This document shows positions 46,178 through 57,364 of a stretch of DNA of 64,000 bases, in pieces. The stretch comes from Buddleja alternifolia (taxonomy: Eukaryota > Streptophyta > Magnoliopsida > Lamiales > Scrophulariaceae). The translations under genes and the position numbers were made by a program. The DNA is taken from NCBI GenBank assembly GCA_019426215.1, contig CM033401.1, positions 12,963,134 to 13,027,133 of the forward strand, read 5' to 3'. A model generated the notes under the pieces. That model was not told where the DNA came from, ran no database searches, and saw only the letters and a program-made list of their open reading frames with translations. Positions within the stretch are counted from its first letter, which is position 1; every line of letters begins with the position of its first letter.

Positions 46178-46650
46178 AAAATAAAATGAGTCTTTCAGTC
46201 AAAAAAAATGTAATTTTATTGCAAAGAAACATAGCCTTTTCTTCTTGATATTGGATAAGTACCACAATGTTTATCCTCTCATGTTGGATACGACCACAGT
46301 AGAGCGTATTGGATCTAACAAAGATCATCGTTTTATTAAATAAAGGCTTGCAAATGTTTACGTCCGATTTCCACTTAAACACCGCCAACAAATCAGTAAA
46401 AACGATATTAAATATATATAAACATAAAAATATTAGAAATTTTCAGATTCACATAAATTTAAGGTTAGATCACCTACACGCTCATTACGATTGTACAAAT
46501 ACACGAATAAGAGAAAGGGAAAAAAAACAAAAGAGAAACACGCATGCATGTTGCAAAAACTTTTAATACAATAAATAATTTAAGAAATGTCCAATATAAT
46601 AAAAGCTAAAATCCGCAAGAGTGATCCAACACATTATTATATCATGATTA

Positions 46651-46846
46651 TAACCAAGGGGTTGTGGTGGAGTGGTTGGGCTCCTCTACCCTTAATCAAA
46701 CGTCAAGAGTTCGATCCTTGACTTTGGGAATGGAGCAGATTTCCTTGGCCAATAGTCTCACCCTTTGAGGTGCCTCCCCATCTGCGAAAGGGATTAGTCA
46801 CTGCGATCGGCGGTGGACACCCTTGGTGTAACCAAAAAAAAAAAAA
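46651..46846 (+). mobile_element. tRNA-derived SINE with 10-bp TSD
   Basis: Box A TGGTGGAGTGG (46666-46676) and box B GTTCGATCC (about 46709-46717) match the RNA polymerase III consensus. The element ends in a 14-base A run. Target duplication ATCATGATTA (46641-46650 and 46847-46856). The paralog at about 38300 holds the empty site. It belongs to a different family from the SINE at 31545-32107, since the bodies do not match. Confidence 0.93.
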
Positions 46847-47250
46847 ATCATGATTACGAACTTTTGATGAAATTCCATAAAGAAATTTTGGTGCAGAATT
46901 TCAGCAAGGTGAAGCAGCAAATGTCTAGTGGATATTGGGTTGTTGGCATGAAAATTTGATCCAATGTGCAACATACAATAAATATTTTACTCTGGATGAT
47001 TTAAAACGGTACTTTGGACGCGAGATAATTTGAGGGTGTAATATGATTCTTTCTTAGTTCATGGGGGTAAGTGTTATGTAACCTTATTTGAGGGTGCTAA
47101 ATTAAATTTTACTCTTCTATTAGAACTTAATTGATTACTTCGAGTAATCAACTCGTTTGGTATAGATTCTGTCCTTTTAATTTTTGAATAGCTGTTATGA
47201 CATAGAGATAAATTAATGCAAGAAAATCCACGCGGTTTCATATCTATATT

Positions 47251-47588
47251 ATTTGGGCTTAAAATATTAACATATCTGAACTTGAACTTTATGAGTTTTG
47301 ACATTTTTTTATACAAATTTTTTTTTGTACATTTTTTTATCTATTGGCATATTCCAAATGAATAAACAAACTTTGTTTTACACTTTTTAATCTGAACTTT
47401 GTTTTTATTTACACTTTTTTATCCAAACTTTATTATTTTTTACATTTTTTTATCCCATTCCGCCGAATATGCCAATAGATAAAAAAGTGAAAAATCCAAA
47501 AGGTTGAGATAAAAAAGTGTAAAAAAAAAAAATTGTATAAAAAAGTGTCAAAACTCAGAAAATTCGGGTAGCTTTGTGTTTTTACCCC
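47251..47588. mobile_element. ~340-bp MITE in block B copy 2
   Basis: Absent from copy 1 (38683). Ends GGGCTTAAAATATTAACATA and, reversed, GGGGTAAAAACACAAAGC pair imperfectly, with inner arms GAGTTTTGACA-TTTTTTATAC. The target duplication is short (TATT or similar) and cannot be fixed. Confidence 0.75.
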
Positions 47589-48225
47589 TATTTTAAAATG
47601 GAGAAAGGAATTCAATAAATTGTCATTCCCTTGATTCTTCCTTAATCCTTAGTGATTAATTTATTATTTCGTTTAAATCTTCACTCAAACGTGAGTTGTT
47701 AAGTCTGACTTATAAGCCGCTGATCAGGCCTAGCTCTACTAACAAAGTTGGGGCACCAAGATATTAGAAATCTTAAATTGTACTCTTATCGATACTGTGT
47801 GGTACTTTTCTCTACTTCCATAATAAATCTTAATTGGTTGTAATAATTGTCGTAATAATTGTCAGTTGATTTTAAGTTGTTTGATTTGATAATCATAAAT
47901 ATAACCAGTTCTCTAAAAAAAAATCTGACTTATAAAATTAGTATGTCCAAAATCTTGATAATGATCACACCTTTCTTATCTTTTTATAAAATTATTCATT
48001 TCAGCTCAGTCAAAAATTACATGCTGAAAGCAATACAGTAACTCCAATAAAAGGAATTAACAGCATTAATGTAATTACAATAACCATGCAAGCGAGAAAA
48101 TTCCTAAATTCTAATACTAGAAAGAAAAAAAATCATATTATTAGTAGAATCACAACAAATAGCAACTAAAATAAAGTAAATCAAAGACTCGACAAAAGCA
48201 CATGTATCTCAATGTTGTTAGATCA

Positions 48226-48530
48226 GGACTGAAAAACGAATCAAGCTACTCGATACTTGACTCGAGCATGATCGCTAAAAGCTTGATTGATCTCGGTTCG
48301 TCAACCTATCAAACCAAGCTTGAACAATTTTTTATGTTTGATTAGTTTTGAAGCTCGGCTAGATCAGTAAAAATTGATAAAAATATGTACAAATAAGTCA
48401 AATTACTCGAGCTCGAGTCGTGTTAGAACAAATAAGCCCAAACACAAATTTTGAATATTGATTGAAATTCAAATAAGATTGAACAATAATTCGTTCGACC
48501 TGATTCGATTCATTTACACCTCTATAGCTA
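48226..48530. mobile_element. Second copy of the TCGAGCTCG-rich hAT-type MITE
   Basis: Inverted relative to 31670-32019: starts CAGGACTGAAAAACGAATCA, contains CTCGAGCTCGAGTCG-type motifs, and ends ATTTACACCTCTA. Decayed; no target duplication recognised. Confidence 0.65.
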
Positions 48531-48617
48531 GGTCACAAACTTTAGTGTTGTTGAGAAATTGAAGCGATGGGGTTGACCTTAGATTATAGAGCAAAAGTCC
48601 AATCAAAAATATAGAAA

Positions 48618-49016
48618 ATGTTTGGTTATATTTTCATACTATATTTGGTCCAAAATTCTCAACAAATCATATTTGATTCAAAAAATATTTGGTCAAAAAT
48701 ATACTACTTTTTTTGTCAAAAAAAAAACATAATAATTATTTTTCATCTTTCTACACCTACTTTATCTCTACACTCCTCTCTATGTGTTTTCTCTCTTCTA
48801 TCTCTTCTCTAACAGTCAAAAGTTTCATGATTTGACTATTACAGTAATTTTTGTTCCCTCAGTAAACAGAATCAAATGTTATCTTACAAAAAAAACACCT
48901 AAAAACCAATTCTCAAAATAAAATCAAACACAATCTCATCAAACACGTACGTGTCCTCATAAATTTCTCATTAATAATTTTCATTAAAATATCATCTCAA
49001 AACATAACTAAATATA
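48618..49016. mobile_element. Inverted relative of the 400-bp MITE at 35308-35707
   Basis: Shares in reverse orientation the TTTGGTTA ends, the CACGTACGTGTCC segment (versus GGACACGTGCGTG at 35370), CTGTTAGAGA/TCTCTAACAG and the AATAATTATTTTTCATC block. About 80% similar by eye. Confidence 0.75.
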
Positions 49017-50249
49017 GGGATAGAAGTTGCATAGAGGTGGAGAGAAAGAGGATGCTCTGACCCTGACTTGAAAGTTATAATAACAGCTTCAACTCACGAC
49101 ACGGAAAAGAAGAGGAAAAATAAGAAAGCGACGAGAATTTTTAAACAAAAGTAAGACTTTAGTAGATAAAAAGTTTAGAAATTTGGATAAATTTTGATGA
49201 GAATAAAAATAAAAAAATCACCCTGCTTTTCTGGAAAGGTGCAATCCCGATGGAGCTTTCATACACATAATCACATTTTGTTTTCAGTACTAAACTTGGC
49301 ATATTTTTTCCACATGGTTTTCATATATTTTAATTAAAAAAATATACCATTATTCTCTATCTTAATATTTCAATTTGGTAATTTTCTGTGCATACGTTTT
49401 TCTCAACAATTTTAGATTGAATTTAAGCATGTTCTAATAATTAATGAGTTGAACAATGAACACACGGCATGCGGTCTATATTTAAGGATGAACTGAAAAA
49501 AAATTATGAAATATCCGGCACTTGATTAAGTAATTGTAAACAAAATCATGGGATGATTTATAATTCCTCACTATTCATTATCTTTTGTTGAGTGTACAAA
49601 TTATGTCACATTTGCTTCTGTTCTGGTTTCTGGTAGCACTTACCAAAAAAAAAAAAAAAATTGTTGGCAATTACAAAAGTTTACGTGAAGAAATTATTCA
49701 CTTCGACAAAGAACTTGTTCAACGTACATTCTTATGAGGAATAAAGTTAACGGAATAGGATAGGATAGGTACAATATTTCATATTTTATGTGTTTTTACA
49801 ATTTACAAGATTTTTCATATTAGTTTAGCTAGTCCAATGTGGAATTGTAACATAATCATGTGAAATTTTTAAACAAAATTATTGTGTTTAAGTTTATTTG
49901 CTTTAGCAGCTAGTTGTTTTATTTCCTCACATACGAGAGTTCCATACATTCTCTTGTATAAGAATTTATTGTTTCTCGATTGAGAAATTTGGTCATATGA
50001 TATTGCTTTCTGACATTAGTATAGATTATGATAAAATAAAAGAAATAAATGGCCAGTTTTTCAAATGAAGATACACTGATAGATATTGCTCATCACTTGT
50101 GGTAAATTAACTATAATTTGGTTTTAGCTTACTTTGTGCTCTTCAATTGTAGCATTAACATTTATACTTGCTTTACGTCCACACTCCATACTCAATTGTT
50201 GAGGCCATTTTAAATAGGTTTTTTGGGCGAGTGTCATGTTTTTTACATT
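49017..50249. other. Non-coding AT-rich stretch
   Basis: No gene or clear repeat seen. Confidence 0.5.
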
Positions 50250-50721
50250 TGTGGAACTCAGAGTCATATTCCACCAAATATAGAAATAGCAAGAGAAATA
50301 TTGTACTAGAAAATCACACTAAATTTAATTCCCAGGAAAGATTGGAGGCGTCACAACGGTCGCACTTAAAACCCAATCTCCTCTACAGAATTAACTAGAC
50401 GAATTTAATAGCACAATATAACACTACAACTATAACTAACAATGGCTACTTGAAGAATAGCACAAAATAAAGACCAAATTTAACGAGGTTCCTCTAATTT
50501 AGCCTACGTCCTCGGACCCCACCAAAATATTTCACTAAAGGACTAAAGTGAAACTATTACAAACTATAGAGGAAGAAAGTAGAAATTGCTAAAAGATTTA
50601 GGCAATTTGGGATATTTCTAAATGTAAATAGGTGGTCTCCTTTTATAGAATAAATGGACCACCCTTTATAACCATTTTCCAATGTGGGATAATTTAGCTT
50701 CTTGAAATGAAGTCATCTTCA
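50250..50721 (-). repeat. 3' LTR of the Tnt1-like element
   Basis: 472 bp, TGTGGAACTC to CATCTTCA on the plus strand. The polypurine-like AAGGTGGAGATTTGT precedes it on the minus strand (50722-50736). Confidence 0.93.
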
Positions 50722-50791
50722 ACAAATCTCCACCTTGGCGAATTTCAAAATCTTCAATCTCCTTGTCAAACGGGGTCACCAAAACCAATCT

Positions 50792-51904
50792 TCAAATTTT
50801 GACAATATTGATCAAGTCCAAACAAAATTTGAACTTGATTGCAGTCACAACTTTTGTCAACATATCATCAGGATTCTCAGTAGTATGGATCTTCTCGATT
50901 CTGACTCCACCTTCTTTGAGTATCTCTCTTATGAAGTTATACCGAACATCAATGTGCTTCGTCCTTGCATGATAAACTTGGTTCTTTGCTAAATGGATAA
51001 CACTTTGACTATCACAATGAATTTTGACATACTTTTGTCCAATCCCTAGTTCACCAAGCAACCCTTGAAGCCAAATTGCTTCCTTTACAGCCTCTGAAAT
51101 TGCCATATACTCTGCTTCCGTAGTAGACAGAGCAACCGTTGACTGTAAGGTAGACTTCCAACTGACTGGTGCTTTACCAAGAGTAAATACGTAGCCTGTA
51201 GTTGATCTACGCTTATCTAAATCACCAGCATAGTCTGAATCGCAATATCCGACTACATACTCACTATGTTCCCGCTCAAATATCAAACCAACATCAGCTG
51301 TGTCATGGATGTATCGCAAAATCCATTTCACAGCTTGCCAATGTTCCTTTCCAGGATCATGCATATACCTGCTCACAACCCCCACTGCTTGGAAAATATC
51401 AGGCCTCGTACACACCATAGCATACATCAAGCTACCAACAGCATTTGCATACGGTACTTTTGACATGTATTCCCGTTCTGCATCAGATTTCGGTGACAAA
51501 GCGGCGCTAAGCTTAAAATGAGGAGCAAGCGGAGTACTAACTGGTTTTGACTTTTCATCAATGCCAAAACGCCTCAACATCCTACTCAGATATTGTTTCT
51601 GAGTCAAACAAAGCCTCCTCAATTTTCTATCTCTGAAAATCTCCATGCCGAGAATCTTCTTCGCCTCACCTAGATCCTTCATCTCGAACTCCCTTTTCAA
51701 ATGAGTCTTCAACTTCTCAATTTCTATTAGACTCGGGGAGGCAATCAACATATCATCAACATACAGAAGAAGATATATGAAGGAACCATCTTGTAGCTTG
51801 TGCAAATACACACAATGATCGTATTTGCTTCTTGTGTACCCAATTCCCATCATAAACTTGTCAAATCGCTTGTACCACTGCGATTGCTTCAATCCGTACA
51901 ACAA
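50792..51904 (-). pseudogene. Tnt1-like RT C-terminus and RNase H
   Basis: 370 open codons: LYGLKQSQWYKRFDKFM, the intact polymerase box YVDDMLIA, EFEMKDLGEAKKILGMEI, then RNase H with VVGYCDSDYAGDLDKRRSTT, STTEAEYMAISEA, IHCDSQSVIHLAKN and HARTKHIDVRYNF. All catalytic residues seem intact. It is separated from the upstream frame only by the TAA at 51908-51910 after NLVCKL. The ending LDLINIVKI is close to the LTR. Confidence 0.9.
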
Positions 51905-51907
51905 TTT

Positions 51908-53188
51908 TTAAAGTTTACAAACCAAATTTTCATTTTCAGCAACTTTGAATCCCTCTGGCTGAGTCATATAGATTTCCTCTTCTAAGTCTCCATGTAAAAA
52001 TGCAGTTTTTACATCCAACTGAACTAGTTCAAAATCCAACTGTGCTACCAAAGCCAACAAAATTCTAATGGAGGAGTGTTTTACAACTGGAGAAAACACC
52101 TCATTATAATCAATGCCCTCCTTCTGAGCGTAACCTTTGGCCACCAATCTGGCTTTGTAGCGAACATCACCTTGGCTAGGAAATCCATCTTTCTTTGCAA
52201 ATACCCATTTACATCCAATTGTCTTCTTTCCCTTCAGGAGACTGGCCAGTTCCCATGTTTGATTCTTATGAAAGGACTGCATTTCTTCACTCATGGCAAT
52301 CCTCCACTTATCTTTCTCTGGTCCTTTGACTGCTTCAATATAAGTGGTAGGAACATCATCAGCGGCAATTGCAGATGCACAAGTCACCATATCATCAAAG
52401 CGAGCAGGCTTTATGATTGTCCTCTTTGGCTTACTAGTTGCAATTGATTCAAGTTGTTGTGGAAGTTCTTGGGGTTGAACTTCCTCTTCTTCAAAATCTC
52501 CTTCTACCGTAGGAGAATGATCAAGAGTTTCTTGATCTGCTGGGACAACAAACTTTTCAAACTCCACCTGTTTGGGAGTACCATCCTGCTGTTCTGCATT
52601 CACCTTTTCCAACACGGTAGATTCATCAAAGGTGACATCCCTGCTAAAGATTATTTTCTTTGTTTCTGGACACCAAAGGCGATAGCCTTTTATACCAGAG
52701 GTGATCCCCATGAACACAGCTTTCTTTGCTCTGGAATCCAACTTTGATTCCTTAACATGATAATATGCAGCGGAACCAAACACATGTAAGGAATCATAAT
52801 CAGCAGCAGGCTTTCCAAACCATTTCTCCAATGGTGTTTTTCCATCAATAGCAGTAGATGGTAGACGATTAACGAGATGGCACGCATACGTCACAGCCTC
52901 AGCCCAAAATTCTTTACCCAACCCAGCATTGGATAACAAACACCGAACTTTCTCCAGCAAAGTCCAATTCATGCGTTCTGCCACTCCGTTCTGTTGTGGT
53001 GTATGTCTGACAGTGAAGTGTTTGACAATGCCTTCATCCTCACAAAATTTCTGAAATGGACCACTCCTAAATTCTCCACCATTGTTTGTACGGAGACGTT
53101 TGACCTTTCTATCAGTCTGAGTTTCCACCATCTTTTTCCAATTGAGGAATACCTCAAACACTTCATCCTTTGTCTTCATCGTATACAC
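51908..53188 (-). pseudogene. Tnt1-like integrase and RT N-terminus
   Basis: 426 open codons. Integrase second half: RLRTNNGGEFRSGPF carries Asn where the second catalytic Asp is expected (usual TDNGGE), and the catalytic-Glu block is QNGVAERMNWTLLEK. RT starts with WRIAMSEEMQSFHKNQTWEL and runs through [20 protein letters not shown] to QLDVKTAFLHGDLEEEIYM. A TAA after NLVCKL ends it. The upstream joint (about 53188) is a small deletion with frameshift after FVDEF. Confidence 0.9.
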
Positions 53189-53800
53189 CCAAACTCATCA
53201 ACAAAGGTTACAAAATAGTGCTTCCCTCCCAAAGAACTTATTTTTGAGGGACCCCATACATCCGAATGAACATAATCCAAAATACCCTCAGTATTATGGA
53301 TTGCTGTTCCAAATTTAACCCTTGTCTGTTTCCCACGAACACAATGTTCACAAAACTCCAATTTGGAGTATTTCACTCCTTTCAACAATCCTTGATTTAT
53401 GAGGAGAATCAAGGATTTTCCACCTGCATGTCCCAAGCGCATATGCCATAGCCTAACTGCTTCTGAATTCCGATCATCAACAGTAACTGCTGCTACTGCA
53501 CCCACAACTGTACCACCCATGTAGTGATACGTATTGTTGTTCTTCCGAATTCCCTTCATTACCACGAGTGCACCAGAGATGATCTTCATCACCCCATCCT
53601 TAGCTCTTACTTCAAAACCTTTCGATTCTAAAGTTCCAACGGAAATAAGGTTTTTCCTCACTTCTGGTGCATACCGAGCACCCTTTAGGGTTATGATTGA
53701 TCCATCATGATTCTTCAAGCGAACTGAACCAATCCCAAGTGTAGTAAGAGGAGCTTCATTTGCTGTGAAGACAACGTCATTTTGTTCTTTGAAATCAAAG
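53176..53800 (-). pseudogene. Tnt1-like GAG-pre-integrase and integrase N-terminus
   Basis: Follows gag-protease in the same frame after a TGA near 53803-53805 (in place of the Trp of HLDWFFDF). Contains LKGARYAPEVRKNLISVGTL, WHMRLGHAGGKSL, the zinc-binding FCEHCVRGKQTRVKF and the first catalytic Asp in VHSDVWGPS. It ends at the frameshift after FVTFVDEF. Confidence 0.9.
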
Positions 53801-53802
53801 AA

Positions 53803-54738
53803 TCAATCCAAATGTGGTATCATATGATGACTACATGCTGAATCCAGCATCCATACTTCAGAAGCACCGCTGGATGATGTCGCCAATGAGAAGTCCGATT
53901 CGGCATCATCACACGCGGTTACATTTGATTCCGCCACGGCTTTAGAATTGCCTTTAGTTGTCAGCTTTGGGCAATCTCTCTTCCAATGTCCTGTTTCTCG
54001 ACAATAGGCACACTCGTCTTTGCTTAGTTTATGCCTGGACTTGGATCTCCCTTTCTTTCCTTTGTTTTTGTTTTGTGAACGACCTCTGACGAACAAAACT
54101 TCTGCATCTCCGCCTGAACTAACTTGCTTGTCCTTCTTTCTCAGTTCATAACTGTACAGGGCAGCACAAACTTCGCTAAGAGATACAGCAGCCTTCCCGT
54201 GAAGTAGAGTGGTTTCAAGAAACTCAAACTTCTCAGGAAGGGATCCCAACAGCATCAAAGCCAAATCCTCGTCTTTAAAAGTCTCATCCAAATTTATCAA
54301 ATCGGTAACCAGTTGATTAAAACTGGTAATGTGACTATTCATAGTGGAACCCGAAACAAATGTGAAGCGAAAGAGCCGCTTCTTCAAATGGAGCTTATTC
54401 TGACAACTTTTCTTCAGAAACTTCTCCCCCAGTGCCATCCACAATTTATATGCCGAGTTTTCTTTCGAAAACGCATATCTCTGCTCTCTGGATAGACACG
54501 AACGAATTGTTCCACATGCCAACCGATTCATCATACTCCAATCTTTTTCCTCTGTATCATTTGGTTTCTTCTCTTCAATAGCTAAGTATAGACCTTGTTG
54601 AAAGAGTGCGTCTACAACTTCGCTTTGCCACATACCAAAATGGTCTGTGCTATCAAAAGGCTCCACTGCCAATCGCACATTCGCCACAGTGGTTCTCGCC
54701 CAAATGGACGACGACGATGCTTTTGAGGTGTCTTCCAT
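53803..54738 (-). pseudogene. Tnt1-like gag and protease N-terminus
   Basis: 311 open codons from MEDTSKASSSSIW. UBN2-type gag core (LWMALGEKFLKKSCQNKLHL), basic SQNKNKGKKGRSKSR, a complete CCHC zinc knuckle CAYCRETGHWKRDC, then the protease site WMLDSACSHHM, where Ala stands in place of Gly in the usual D-S-G motif. One TGA (Trp codon lost by G-to-A) ends the frame. Confidence 0.92.
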
Positions 54739-54860
54739 TTTTGGTTACAAATTATTCTTCAAGAGCCCTCCAAATGCGAAAGCCAAATAGCCCGAGAAAA
54801 CTTTTCTGATGTGGAAGATCAGATTAAACTGCGACCACAGAGCATACTCAGAATACCCGA

Positions 54861-54872
54861 GCTCTGATACCA
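54861..54872 (-). other. tRNA-Met(i) primer-binding site of the Tnt1-like element
   Basis: GCTCTGATACCA, complement of TGGTATCAGAGC, five bases inside the 5' LTR. Confidence 0.92.
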
Positions 54873-54877
54873 CTTGT

Positions 54878-55352
54878 TGTGGAACTCAGAGTCATATTCC
54901 ACCAAATATAGAAATAGCAAGAGAAATATTGTACTAGAAAATCACACTAGATTTAATTCCCAGGAAAGATTGGAGACGTCACAACGGTCGCGCTTAAAAC
55001 CCAATCTCCTCGACAGAATTAACTAGACGAATTTAATAGCACAATATAACACTACAACTATAACTAACAATGGCTACTTGAAGAATAGCACAAAATAAAG
55101 AACACCAAATTTAACGAGGTTCCGCTAATTTAGCCTACGTCCTCGGACCCCACCAAAATATTTCACTAAAGGACTAAAGTGAAACTATTACAAACTATAG
55201 AGGAAGAAAGTAGAAATTGCTAAAAGACTTAGGCAATTTGGGATATTTCTAAATGTAAATAGGTGGTCTCCTTTTATAGGATAAATGGACCACCCTTTAT
55301 AACCATTTTTCAATGTGGGATAATTTAGCTTCTTGAAATGAAGCCATCTTCA
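54878..55352 (-). repeat. 5' LTR of the Tnt1-like element
   Basis: 475 bp; contains the likely promoter, TATAAAA on the minus strand at 55272-55278. Confidence 0.93.
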
Positions 55353-55382
55353 ACATTCATAACATAACTTTCTAACACATCA

Positions 55383-55782
55383 CACTAAAAAAACAATGAT
55401 TATTGCCCATGCCAATATGTGATGATGAAAAGTCTTTTTGTCATGGTTAAAATCAATTAGCCACAGCTTTGCTATGTCTTTGACCGTGGTATTTGCAAAC
55501 ATAGCCAAAACATTTAGTATAGTTCATAGCCGTGGTCAATAGTTCGTTCACTGTAAAGGCATGGTTTTTAGTCATTATAAAAAAAGTGATGAGTTAACAT
55601 TTCTTCCACCACGGTTAGTTAGAGCTTAAAATAGCTAATTTTTTCACCATGGCTAACTTTAGTGTGGCTATATGAAACATCTACCACGGCCAATTAGTTG
55701 TGAGTTTAGACCACTTCAGATCACAATTTTAAATCATGATATATATATATATTCATTGTCAATACTCAATTTTCTTGTAGTG
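55383..55782. mobile_element. 400-bp CACTA-type MITE
   Basis: Starts CACTAAAAAAACAATGA, ends TTCTTGTAGTG (CACTACAAGAA in reverse), with a 3-bp target duplication TCA (55380-55382 and 55783-55785). Subterminal ACCACGG / CCGTGG motifs recur in both orientations. A distinct family from 29195-30587. Confidence 0.88.
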
Positions 55783-57354
55783 TCACCACGTGAACCTCTT
55801 GAGCCAAATGTCCTTATCCCCAATCAAACTTTATTTTTTATATATTTTTTCATGGATTTTACTGTTCATGAGCATTTAACATATGGGAGCTTAGATTAAT
55901 ATAATGAACAATCGAGAAAAATAATAAGTGGCATTGCCATCACTCTCAACCTAATGTTTTTGTTTTTACTTTTTCGTTTTTGAAAAGGACTTAATCTAAT
56001 ATTTTCACATATAAATATTTAAAAAAAAAAAGTTTTGAGGTTGATTTTTTATTATGATTATATTGAAGTTCGTACGCTAACTAGTAGCACCAATTAAGGT
56101 GGGACGCTTATCGAAACTCTTTAAACCAAATCAACATTCAATTAAAGAGTACTATTAGATAAGAAAATATACCCACACATGCATACATATAAGTAGTGGT
56201 ACTAAGAAAAATCCAAGTTTTTTATTTTATTTTATTTTTAGTGTTTTATAATCTCAACCTTAAGATTTGAACCAACGTAATTGGGAGAGGCTTCAATGTC
56301 ATTGATAACAAAAGAATATAATATTCCTTCTTAATTTTGAAATCGATATGTACATTTCAATTGATTTACTTTGGATATTACTAGAAATGGAATATATTGT
56401 TTATTAAAGAATATATAAGCAAATAAAGGGTTTATAACTTCCACCTTATAGAATCTTTCTCAGCTATTTTTTTGCCTTATATGCGCATGCACTAGACTTC
56501 CCTCAACTAGTGTGATTTTCCTTAATAGTACATTTAATACGTACACTTGTCCCCATCCCTTTACCCGTGAGCTCCAAATCGGCAAAATATCTTTATCAAA
56601 TTGCTAGTGACTACCACAGCATTATATTCTGACACGTGTCAAATTTTTAGAGAGTATCAAATGTCTTATTATAAAAAATGGCAGACAAAAGACAATTCTT
56701 TTATGAATCTCTCACTTCATCAATAGTATAGATATCACATTGATCAACCCTTAAGTGGGTACAACTAATAATATTTTGAGTGTGAATATTATTTAATTGT
56801 TTGTTTTTAAATCAACTAACAATTATTATGAAAATATAAAGACTCACACGTTGGAGCCTTAGCTTCGTCAATATAGTTAGACATTATCGACTTTAATTTT
56901 TTATTTATTAGATGTGTACACAATGTATGGAAGTTAATTTGATAAATGCACCAATTGCGATGTCTAGTGTACAAATCAAGTAGTTTTGTAATTGTTCTAT
57001 ATAAATGTTAGAGGTCTTTAAATTAATTTTCATTACATGGTACCAAAAATGGCAAATATTTTCTTATTATGTGAGTGGTCCATACTCCACGGAACTATTC
57101 CTTTAGAAATTCTTGCATGGAGCGGAATAGTTTAAAAATTAGATATTGTACCAACAAGTTCTTGGCGTGGACCAAAAATAGACAACAAATAATTCATAGA
57201 AATCTAATATCAGATTGGAACAATTCAATTTGAATCTGAAGGCACTATATATGGTTTGGACATTTGGTTTTTTAATCAGGTAATTCTTGAATGGACCTAC
57301 CTAACCATTTGAAACATATTAATTAGGGCACCACTACAAATTCATGTTGATACT
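55783..57354. other. Non-coding AT-rich stretch
   Basis: No gene or clear repeat recognised. Confidence 0.5.
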
Positions 57355-57364
57355 AATATCATTA

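Larger units (their letters stand above)
40048..46329. repeat. Segmental duplication, block A copy 2
   Basis: Second copy of 33405-35805. It is split by the LTR retrotransposon at 40495-45843 and keeps the empty sites of the solo LTR and the 400-bp MITE found in copy 1. It ends at 46329, where copy 1 would continue toward the GGP-B 3' end. Confidence 0.9.
46339..48244. repeat. Segmental duplication, block B copy 2
   Basis: Second copy of 38001-39336. It is joined directly to block A copy 2 with only nine intervening bases, whereas copy 1 has about 2.2 kb with the GGP-B gene between the same points. It gained a SINE (46651-46846), a MITE (about 47251-47588) and a 22-base insertion near 47201-47222 relative to copy 1, or copy 1 lost the 22 bases. 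Confidence 0.92.
50250..55352 (-). mobile_element. Young Tnt1-like Ty1/copia retrotransposon
   Basis: LTRs 50250-50721 and 54878-55352, target duplication ACATT (50245-50249 and 55353-55357), tRNA-Met primer site at 54861-54872, gag-protease-integrase-RT-RNase H in copia order. By eye the LTRs differ by about ten substitutions and one 3-base indel (roughly 98% identity). This is the best-preserved retroelement in the window; only a few lesions break its polyprotein. Confidence 0.96.

Noticed and set aside
46666..46717. A tRNA gene, from polymerase III box A and B
   Set aside because: No cloverleaf can be drawn, and the A-tail and target duplication show a SINE.
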